From the NCBI GenBank assembly GCA_014871385.1, contig CM026431.1, forward strand, positions 1,620,464 to 1,684,463: a DNA stretch of 64,000 nucleotides, written 5' to 3'. Position numbers and translations under genes: made by a program. The DNA is from Ceratodon purpureus (Eukaryota > Streptophyta > Bryopsida > Pseudoditrichales > Ditrichaceae). This document shows, one piece after another, positions 55,167 to 64,000 of the stretch. The notes beneath the pieces were generated by a model that did no database searches, was not told where the DNA came from, and worked only from the letters and a program-made list of their open reading frames with translations. Every line of letters starts with the position of its first letter. Within the stretch, counting starts at the first letter, position 1.

Positions 55167-55773
55167 CCTAAATGGCTTCTCTCCCTCTTGCAAGTGTGTA
55201 ATATTTGCAACCATTTTTGCAACAAAAAATACTAAAGGAATTAGTTAAGTGCATGGATTAAGCACCATTACCTTTTTAAAATAAAAGATAAATAACAAAG
55301 ACACAGAACATGGAACAACGCAATTAAGAATATATAATAAATCTGGCCTCTACTGAAGCCAATGTAAATCACGTCAAGATTGTTTGTTCTAGCCCCATCC
55401 TATGCCTAGAAGCCCTAGGTAGGGAGAAAGAATAAATAATAAATAATTAATCAAACAAATGCCCTAGGACCTATATAATACACCCATAGTGACCCACCAA
55501 GAACAGCACAGCACCTATTGCTAATCCTGGTGGTAAATAATGCCAGTCCTCCATAACAAAACACGAACCCCTCACTCCAACCGAACTTGAAAATGCAAGA
55601 AACCTATTCCGAAACTTAAGTTATGCCCAAACACAACCTCAAAGCTTCAGCTGGAAATGTGCCCACCCACCAACATTGTCCATCCCTACAACAGCTTCTA
55701 CAAAATTCCTAGATTCTGGACCACCACGGCCATGGGCGCACTCACCTACGGCCTTAGGAACATCGCTATCAGA

Positions 55774-57967
55774 TCATTTCACGGCCGTCTTGATTACCTT
55801 CTCCTTCACTTCAACAATCTTGATCACGTTGGCGACGCCGATGCGGTGCAACGCAACGATGGAGTCTCCGACCATGCAGAGCTTGCGCTTCAGGGCGTGA
55901 TCTAGAGCGGCGCTCAGGATGGCATCGGTGGACTCGGAGTCGGTCGACTTGGCTGCACCTTCAGCGAGCATGGGGATCAGGCCTCGGCACACCAGGCTGT
56001 GTCTAGCGGGGGACTCTTCGCTGCACTCCCAGGTGAGGCTGTCGGTGGTCAGCACTGGGACTGCGACGGAGAGGATGGGCATGGAAGGCCGGTACTTCGC
56101 TACTAGCTTCGCAGTGGTGCCTCCCCGGGTCAGGACTATGATGAGAGAGGCTTGGACTTTCTTGGCAGTTCGGACTGCGGATGAGGCCAGGCTCTCCAGT
56201 GGGCTCATGGGTAGCGAGACTGTTTTCATGATCTCTTTGAAGATTGCTGAGTAGTCTAGAGACGCCTCGGCTTCTTGGCAGATGCGTGACATGACTGCAA
56301 CCTGCAAGGGGAGAGAGTGTACAGATGATTAGGGGTTGGTTTGTGGGTTAGGATTGAAGCTAGTAGGATTAGAGTTCGTCATGTTGCCAGTTTTCACGTT
56401 TTCGATTGGGTTCCCTACTTGTGACCAAATGGCGTCTTTCGTCTATGCCTAAGATTAAGCTTATCTCGTCACAATAAACCTTGACAATAGAACCAGCATA
56501 GAATGTTTGGAAAACTCAAATGTTAGAAACTGAATCTACAGTCTGCATTTTGAAAGTTTGGCACATTTGTGCCCAAGTCACCGAATGTTTTTGCCAATAT
56601 AAGGATATTTCCTGATCCTTACCGCAAGGTCGGGGTATGAGCCGTTGGCAGTTTCGCCACTGAGCATGACGCAGTCGGTGCCGTCGAGGACGGCGTTGGC
56701 TACGTCTGTGGCTTCTGCGCGAGTGGGACGGACGTACTTGATCATGGACTCGAGCATCTGGGTGGCTGTGATCACGGGCTTTCCTGCGGAGTTGCACTTG
56801 TAGATCATCATCTTCTGTGCCAGGAAGATCTTCTCGGTGGGGATCTCCATGCCCAGGTCGCCTCTTGCTACCATGATCCCGTCTGTTTCTTTCAGAATGT
56901 CGTCGAAGTTGACTAGCCCTTCTTGGTTTTCCACCTGCGTGATTGAGACATTAAAATCAAATCTGGTTTCCGTAAAAGAGGATTCGTCAAATTTGAAGGC
57001 AATGCGCATGAGAAGAGGATCTGGGTTCAGCTATGGTGGAAAACAAAATCCACAGTGGAAAGTACCTTGGAGATGATTTGAATCGTCTTTGCGTGGGTTC
57101 CAAGAAGCGCTCTGATTTTCTTGACATCTTCTCCTTTCCTTACGAATGAAGCGGCAATGAAGTCGATCTTGTTTGGAACACCCCAGTTCATGATATCGTC
57201 AGTATCTTTCGCGGTGATGGTTGGTAAGTCGACCACAATTCCGGGTAGATTTACATTCTTCTTCTCTCCAAGCATGGTTGTGTTCTCACACCTGCACCTT
57301 ACCATACCTCTCGCAATGTCGCATTCTAGTACTTTCAAAGTGACGGTTCCATCCGAGCACAGAATCTCAGTGCCAGGCTCTACGTGTTCCGCAAGCTTGG
57401 GGTAGCTCATGGAGATCATGCTCTCATCACCCAATTGGCTGTAGTCCGTGGTGATCCAAATCTCCTTGCCGCGAATGAGCTTCATAGGCTTTCCTGTCTT
57501 ATGTTGCCCTGTTCGGATTTCTGGTCCCTGATTCGGATGTGATCGAACACAAATCAGTGACGAAGAACCCAATCACTGGCTAAACAACGTCTCTGCAACT
57601 TGACCTAAACAAGTTCGGAACTTGGCCTTCGCTGGAAAACAAGTGCAGTATTCTAGCTGGAAGAAGCTGAGATAAAAGTCCAAGTGATCACCTTAGTGTC
57701 CAGAAGTACAGCACACATGATGCCAGTGTTGTGCTGCGCCTGCCGAAGATTATCAAGAGTGTGTTGATGATACTCAAATGTTCCATGGGAGAAGTTGAAA
57801 CGGGCAACATTCATGCCCGCTTTCAACAGCTTCTCAAGAATCGGCACCTCTCTCGATTTGGGGCCCAAGGTGCAGACAATCTTCGTTTTCGAAACTCTGG
57901 AGTGGCCACTGTCAATCTGAAGGGTGTCGTCAAGTAGAGCTGCCATGTCATTATACTTCGTCGCCAT
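55774..57967 (-). CDS. PK: Cytosolic pyruvate kinase, four exons, 525 aa
   Basis: Exons 57692-57967, 57066-57527, 56623-56934 and 55774-56301 (descending) join in phase 0 to give 525 residues, within the usual 500-530 for plant cytosolic isoforms. Landmarks: [40 protein letters not shown] across the first splice, [20 protein letters not shown], and the active-site Lys in IISK|VENQEG (residue 246, across the second splice). Next are [39 protein letters not shown] and the C-terminal domain ending in [18 protein letters not shown]. There is no transit peptide before [10 protein letters not shown], so it acts in the cytosol, making pyruvate and ATP from PEP and ADP. I chose ATG 57967; the few in-frame codons upstream have no ATG. 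The gene is head to head with eRF1. Confidence 0.96.
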
Positions 57968-59188
57968 GGCTGCAGGCAAGCTTGCGAATGAAGCGCAACA
58001 CGAAAATACCTCTCCCTATCCTCCTCGTCAATATCGACAGCCTCCACTTCCTCTGTCAAAATACCATCAACAAAACACAGGAAGTGTCAGACTATGTAGT
58101 GATACAAAGGCTTCGAATAAAGCCTCTGAAACCGGCCGTGGCCGACGCTACACAGTGAAAGACTCTTCTAAGCAAAAAAACCAACCAGAGCCTGAAATAA
58201 TTCTAGCGATAACAAGTACAATCAATCAGACACAACACCTTCTCCAACTGACCCACACAAGTGGTCTGGACAGTTCACTCCGAACATTGAAGTTGACGAC
58301 CATACAAGACTCCAAACCCAATCAGGACCCACTACTATACAGAGCCTGATGCAAACTCCGTGTCCTACTTAGATCTGCTTGCTGGTAGATCAATGAAAAC
58401 CAATCTAAAATCAGTCAAGCCCAAATCGGATACGAAGCGGTAAACTACTTCAACTCTAGCTAAACATAGACCGATGTCTTACAATGGGAAATAAAGCCAG
58501 TTACACCATCCGAGCAGCCACAAAATTGCTCTGAGTCCCCAATAAAAACCCACAGAACCGATTGCAGAATGCTGTACCCAAATGGCGCTCGAACTGAGGC
58601 GATCTCGGGGGCTGACAGATCGACTAGAGACGAAGCTTACGGAGTAGCTGAACCATGGTAGAGGTAGAAACCCTGATAACTCGGCGCAATAGTTAGACGC
58701 TGGAAAGGGAGTCGACGTCCAGCAAACTGTAAAGAAATGAGCCGCAATGTTTGAAGGTTGACCACCCAAGTCTGTAGGCTTTTGCAACTCCGAGTCCACG
58801 CCTTTCGATATCGATTTCTTCTTTCGCAAACATTCCTTCAACATGCAACGCCGGCTGCTTTTCTGGTGGCACGACCCAGAAGCGTGGCGCCCCCGCTTCA
58901 TTCGTCCTTATCCTCGTCCATCGATAGGCTCGCGCGCGTGACGCCATCCATCCGGGGACTCGCCTGCACATACCCTCCAAGTGGGGCGGCTTTGTGGGGC
59001 CGACGCCACCTACCGTGTCACTGAACCGCGCAGTCGGCAGCCGCGAGAGGGCTCACGCTCTCGCCGTGAGCTCCGCGCTCGCTGCGAGTGCGAGGTCGCA
59101 GTTTGGGCGACTCGGATTGCGCAGGAGGGCTGTTGCGGATTTCGGCGAGCGAATTGATCGATTGATTGATCGGTGGTCTCTGCGCGAG
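57968..59188. promoter_or_regulatory. Shared divergent promoter region of pyruvate kinase and eRF1
   Basis: 1.2 kb between two divergent housekeeping genes, including both leaders. No TATA box is obvious; the eRF1 side (58880-59110) is GC-rich. An in-frame extension of eRF1 exists back to 58994 but shows no conservation to the family start, so it is leader. Confidence 0.5.
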
Positions 59189-61670
59189 ATGGCGGACAGC
59201 GGTGGGGAGACTGATAAGAACATCGAGATATGGAAAATTAAGAAGCTCATTAAGGCTTTGGAGTCTGCTCGTGGAAATGGGACGTCCATGATTTCGCTCA
59301 TCATGCCACCCAGGTTTGTCTGCGTTTTTTTCTGGAAAAGAGAGATTCTTTTCAGGATGTTGTGGTGATGGTATGAGAAGTAGTTGTGTTGTGTGTGTTG
59401 TGTGTGAGAGTTGGATATCGTTTCTGCAACCTCTGTGTCGAAAATAGGGTTTCGGATCAGGTGTCTTATGCTTGTGACGAAGTGGTGTTTGCAGGACTTT
59501 ATGAGGATTGTGATTGTTAGGGTTCTTTTGAAGAGTGGTTTGATTGTGAAGGAGTGCTATTCGGGTTTGGTATGGATGGGAGAGTAGGTTTAGTGATGAT
59601 CGCGTTCATGAGTCTGTGAGCTATGGTTCAGATTCTCAGTGGTGTTGTGTATAGTGTCTGCTGTGGAGTGTATTGAAATGGAGAGTGGCATGATGTGGCG
59701 GTTTCAGGGATCAGGTTTCTCGAGTGACTAAGATGCTCGGAGACGAGTTTGGGACAGCGTCCAACATCAAGAATAGAGTGAATAGGCAATCTGTGTTGGG
59801 AGCCATAACATCTGCTCAGCAGAGGCTGAAGCTTTACAATAAAGTTCCGCCCAATGGACTCGTGTTGTACACGGGCACAATTGTCACGGATGATGGCAAG
59901 GAGAAGAAGGTATGATTTTATTGTTACATGTTGTTCATAGTCTGACTATCGATGATTATGTCTTTGGCATTGGCGTTGTGAATTCTGAAAGAGGTCTGAG
60001 TTTGAGATGCTTTATTTTGTAGGTAACTATCGATTTCGAGCCCTTTAAGCCCATTAATGCTTCGCTTTACCTTTGCGACAACAAGTTCCACACGGAAGCG
60101 CTGAATGAGTTGTTGGAATCAGATGACAAGTTCGGGTTCATCATTATGGACGGTAATGGTACCCTGTTCGGAACCCTTAGTGGGAATACTCGAGAAATTC
60201 TGCACAAGTTCACGGTGGATTTGCCGAAGAAGCACGGTCGTGGAGGGCAGTCCGCGCTTCGTTTTGCAAGGTTGCGTATGGAAAAGCGTCACAACTATGT
60301 GAGGAAAACAGCGGAGCTGGCGACTCAGTTTTTCATCAATCCAGCGACAAGTCAGCCTAACGTGTCAGGTTTGATGGGTTTGTTGGCGGGTGTTTGAGGA
60401 GCTGTTCGTTTACGAATATTTTAATGATTTGGATCTGAAATTTTGGCACGCTTTGTTGAGAACTACATGTCAATTGGTTATTAATCAGTATCTAGTGTCT
60501 TTGATCAGTTTGTTGAATTCTGATTCTGTAGGGCCAACTTTGCGAGAATTGTATTTCTTCAATGGCAGGATGTTGCGTTTCTTGTCGGAGATATTGGCCT
60601 TAGCTCTTACAGTGCAGAGATTCAATGCACGCGTGGAAGCACCTTGACACGGTTAGCTTTGTGCAATGCAGGCCTGATCCTTGCCGGTTCAGCTGATTTC
60701 AAGACAGAGCTTAGCCAGTCCGATATGTTTGATCCTCGGTTGCAAGCGAAGATACTGAATGTGGTAGATGTGTCTTACGGTGGAGACAACGGGTTCAACC
60801 AAGCTATTGAGCTATCAGCAGAGATACTTGCGAACGTGAAGTTCATCCAGGAGAAGAGGTTGATAGGGAAGTACTTCGATGAGATCAGCCAAGATACAGG
60901 GAAGTACGTCTTTGGCATCGACGATACGCTGAAGGCTCTGGAGATGGGTGCCGTGGAGACTTTGATCGTGTGGGAGAACCTGGACACGAATCGATACGTT
61001 CTGAAGAACGCAGTAACAGGGGAAATCGTGATCAAGCATTTGAGCAAAGAACAGGAGGTCGATCAATCGAAGTATGAAGATCTTATCCAGTCGCTGTTGG
61101 GTTGGCTTATAATGTTAATGAATTCTCGGTGTTTTTGAGTCATGATGCAACCAGTGTTTTCTTGGTTTTGTGGTTAAATATTATGGTTAGGGTCTGACCT
61201 AAGCTTTATGTTATCCACCTTAGCTTCAGAGACGCTGAAACTCAAGCAGAGTTGGAGGTTCAGGAGAAGTTGTCACTTTTGGAATGGTTTGCAAACGAGT
61301 ACAAGCGATTCGGCTGCACATTAGAGTTTGTGACGAATAAATCACAGGTGCGTTGCGATGCCAATGGATGCCTGAATTGGTAATATGGTTTAAGAGATTG
61401 AACAGGACAAAGACTGGTAGAGGTTAAATAATAGTTTTCCTTAGATTCTTTAATTTTTTTGGTCTAACTCTTCGACACAAACTAGGATGCATTGACCAGG
61501 AGAGCGTTGTGCATCTAACTTTGGGAATTGTATTCAATGATCTACAGGAAGGATCACAGTTTTGCCGAGGTTTTGGAGGTATTGGAGGTGTTTTGCGTTA
61601 TCAGCTGGATATGCGCACGTTTGATGAACAGTCAGATGGAGAATACGATGGTTATGATGAAGATGATTAA
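59189..61670 (+). CDS. eRF1: Eukaryotic peptide chain release factor eRF1, six exons, 437 aa, NIKN instead of NIKS
   Basis: Exons 59189-59313, 59708-59909, 60023-60368, 60672-61071, 61230-61347 and 61548-61670 join in frame to 437 residues, the normal eRF1 length. It decodes all three stop codons in the ribosomal A site and triggers peptide release with eRF3. Domain 1: GTS (31-33), Glu55, the codon-recognition motif at 61-64, and YxCxxxF (Tyr125, Cys127, Phe131). Domain 2: GGQ at 183-185 in [20 protein letters not shown]. Domain 3 ends [19 protein letters not shown] with an acidic tail. The ATG at 59189 is the family start ([20 protein letters not shown]). The odd point is residue 64: the codon at 59772-59774 is AAT, so the near-universal NIKS reads NIKN. 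All other motifs are intact. Confidence 0.97.
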
Positions 61671-62910
61671 ATGAGCAGGGCTGTAAATTTGTCTATATCG
61701 CCTTCTCTTCATTAGCAAAAGACATCTTTCACTTAGGCTTAAGGTAGCAGTACCCATTCATGCCAGAATAAGGATTTTGGGAACCTGGGAGTGCAAAGAG
61801 CATGAAGTGAAATCATGAATGTGTTAGCAAATTGGAGAGGAAGTGCTTGGTCTTGGAATCAGAATTTTTGGAGGTAAGAGCAATTTTACACAAATTTTTG
61901 AAGTGAAGGTGTTGTAGACACCTATTCATAACTCTAGACTTACCCAAAAGTGACAGAAGAAACTTGTGGACAAAACTTGGTAATGCTTCCATCTCATTGG
62001 TTCCATCTCATTGATTCTAGTGAAATTTCAATACACTTATGTTCAAGTTTAGGTTCACAAGGAGGCACTTTCTGGTCAAAAAGTAGGAGGCAGGAATGGG
62101 TCGCTGGCATGAATGGGTACTGCTACCTTACTAGTTTTTTATTTGATGTGAGATCGCAACTTTTATAGGATACGCTCAGTAAAACGAGCTTTGAGTAAAA
62201 GCTTGGCTAGCGTGAGAGGGAAACTATTGGGAACTGTGAATATTGAGTAAATTAATCATGAATTTTTGTATTCGTACTCAGTTTCAAGAGTGGGGTTTCT
62301 GAGAAGATTACGTCGAGTGACTTACATTATCTTAGAGCTTGCAGAATTCACATATTCAATAACCGGATGGTGGTTGTATGCACTTCTATGTGTTGATAGG
62401 TGACAGCAAGTGCTTCATTATGCATTTATGAGTCTTTTCTTAACATTTCTAAGGGTTTTACATCTGCATTGACTGAGTCGTCCTTTGCCAACGTCCTGGG
62501 TACTTCTTGGCCTATGACCCTCCATCAACTCAAGGTGAACCGAGTCAGTTTCATTATGCACTTACTTGATTTGGGTGTTTTAAATTCATGCTCTCTTTCG
62601 ATTTTGATACTTGACTTGGAAGTGAAGCCTAGGAAAATTTGCGAGTATTCTGACGAGGTTTGCTTGCTGCTTGTCTCCAATAATCTGTTTTTGAGTTCCT
62701 AGCTCTGAATATGCTCTGACTTCTGGCGTTCGAGAGTTATCAAGACTCGCAAATTGTTTTAGGTGATTGCGGAATAATATTCTTGAATCCGGGCAATCTC
62801 TAATAGCTTAGACGTGGTGGTCCGGTGTAGAGATGCAGAAGGCGTTACGTTAACCTCATAATTGCATTCGCAAATGAACGATCTTCATTGCCAAAGAGGA
62901 GAATACAACC
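61671..62910. other. 3' flank of eRF1, no gene seen
   Basis: Short frames only (61950-62168, 62400-62702) without family-like content. Confidence 0.35.
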
Positions 62911-63318
62911 TCATCGGACCGAAGTCCAGGGGGGAGAACCAGACAGACTTCTGAACGTAACAAAGCTCACAAGGTTCGCGATTACAACCCCGGGAGGCAA
63001 TGAGTTCCATCTTACAGTCAATCCTATTCTTGAACCAAAGATTTCCCGGGTCATCCATTTGGAATCGAAAGACTTGAGTGTATCCTGAATCTGGGCTTCA
63101 CGCCTGATTTTCCTAAATGCATTAAGAGTGCGTTTCCAGTCCATCCGCCAGTAATTTAGTAAGGAGTCCCAAATGAAGAGTCTGATCCTTTGCGCAGGCC
63201 AGCACTCGTTGTCGGTATTCTTTGCTGTTCCGGCTAGCCACACAAACCATAATCCAATAACGACAACGCTGAGATGGCATTCTAAGGTGAAATCACCTAT
63301 CAGCGGGCACCACCCCAT
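62911..63318 (-). pseudogene. Possible relic of a LINE ORF2 C-terminal region
   Basis: A 135-codon minus frame with Trp-rich spacing (IGLWFVWLAGTAKN ... RIRLFIWDSLLNYWRMDWKR) and basic helices recalls the region after the RT zinc-binding motif in plant LINE ORF2 proteins (compare LLWFIWCQRCKFEMNEE in the 13708 ORF). There is no catalytic motif. The match is by composition only. Confidence 0.3.
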
Positions 63319-63592
63319 GGGCGTGCCCTAAGATTCTTGCCTTTATAAAGATAAAACCTCCCTTGCATGTACTTCATGCATACATAAATAGGGTGCCCGC
63401 TTATAGGTTTCCACTTCTTAAGGCTTTGAAAATCTGTACTTAATTATGTGTGTAATTTAAAATATCAAAAAAATAGGGAAAACTTATCTTTTCCTATTCC
63501 TAATCCCTGAAAAATAGTAACCCACTCATTTCATCACCCCAGAATATAGATTCCTGACATAATCCTTAAATGCCCGCTTATAGGTGGTTTCA
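63288..63592. mobile_element. Small TIR element (about 305 bp)
   Basis: 22-bp inverted repeats with two mismatches: TGAAATCACCTATCAGCGGG + CA at 63288-63309 and TGCCCGCTTATAGGTGGTTT + CA at 63571-63592. An additional GTGCCCGCTTATAGGT copy lies inside at about 63391. No coding sequence and no clear target-site duplication. Confidence 0.6.
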
Positions 63593-64000
63593 ATTCGCTT
63601 ACCTTATCTTACGAATAGGAACTTCAAGTTGTTCTTGCCTCAGCCGAAACGAGTACTTTGTGAAAATTCTTTCTAAAGAATGGATTTCTGACATACTTTT
63701 TGACTAGGCGTTGCATGACTGCACCCTCAAATAATGAGGCTGATCACATGCAGACTAAGCTGCTGTCATGACTACTGCAGAGCCCTAACTTAATTTAACG
63801 GAGCATTGGGTTTTAGAAACTAATTACAGCGTCAGACAGCGCACACTGAGCGGCTTCTGTCCTGCGCCAGACGAGCCTGCCAAACACCTAGTCGCTCGCT
63901 TTCAATAATCCCACCATGAGTGTCTGTACGAAGCTAAATGGTGTCTGTACGTGTTGCTGAACTCGAAGGCACATCGCTCTCGGTGTTGCTCAGAAGTCCC
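63593..64000. other. Window end, no gene seen
   Basis: No supported coding frame or RNA gene. Confidence 0.35.

Larger units (their letters stand above)
51654..55773. other. AT-rich intergenic DNA, no supported gene
   Basis: 51654-53040 is strongly AT-rich. 53040-54550 is more balanced and may be eroded transposon or gene sequence, but no frame of useful length or recognisable content survives. 55500-55773 is likely the 3' flank of the pyruvate kinase gene. Confidence 0.35.

Noticed and set aside
58994..59188. N-terminal extension of eRF1
   Set aside because: It is open and in frame but unlike any eRF1; the start at 59189 matches the family.
12097..59774. A changed genetic code (UAG read as an amino acid), suggested by NIKN in eRF1 and in-frame UAGs
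   Set aside because: The histone-fold gene, the 212-aa gene and the 5295 gene end with TAG at sensible places, so UAG works as a stop here; leaky termination remains only a speculation.
1..64000. CRISPR arrays, bacterial operons, rRNA genes or viral replication genes
   Set aside because: None of the expected structures is visible; the window is eukaryotic nuclear DNA.

Overview
The window is nuclear DNA of a land plant. Genes are split by GT-AG introns of about 70-600 bp (plus one GC-AG intron), the housekeeping proteins are plant-like, and genes lie as islands in AT-rich DNA full of small transposons. My best guess is a non-seed plant, probably a bryophyte; the genus cannot be fixed from the sequence.

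Layout. 1-6 kb: a small membrane protein, a 212-aa protein with an internal repeat, and two members of a local family of small basic/acidic proteins (one frameshifted). 6.8-13.3 kb (minus): a 19-exon gene for a Crypton-type (DUF3504-like) tyrosine recombinase, readable in one frame except for a UAG at codon 43 and with three near-identical GC-rich hairpins in its introns. 13.6-20.6 kb: a LINE without endonuclease, fused at its 5' side to a 180-bp repeat whose 98% identical partner lies 6.8 kb downstream, with an unknown minus-strand gene between. 21.5-24.6 kb: a transcription-unit-like region holding an exon made of pieces of an FtsH protease and a UDP-glucose epimerase, followed by an unknown 209-aa ORF. 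25.6-26.8 kb: a TIR element and a GC-rich perfect hairpin. 27.3-29.3 kb: a three-exon 460-aa protein. 29.5-31.9 kb: two more family members on the minus strand (one relic, one intact). 32-37 kb: AT-rich DNA with a TIR element and a CACTA fold-back MITE. 37-46 kb: a 19-exon alpha-N-acetylglucosaminidase with a tRNA-His gene inside one intron. 46.5-47.6 kb (minus): a four-exon histone-fold protein. 48-55 kb: AT-rich DNA with another TIR element. 55.8-61.7 kb: cytosolic pyruvate kinase (minus) head to head with eRF1 (plus). 61.7-64 kb: a LINE-like relic and a small TIR element.

The conserved genes (glycan breakdown, glycolysis, translation termination, chromatin) share no pathway; this is an ordinary eukaryotic neighbourhood. 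The unusual content is the intron-rich Crypton-type recombinase gene, the eRF1 with NIKN in place of the NIKS motif, the FtsH/epimerase chimera, the LINE fused to the 180-bp repeat, and the nested tRNA. All exon structures were inferred by eye from splice signals, frame continuity and family knowledge; no alignment or search was run.
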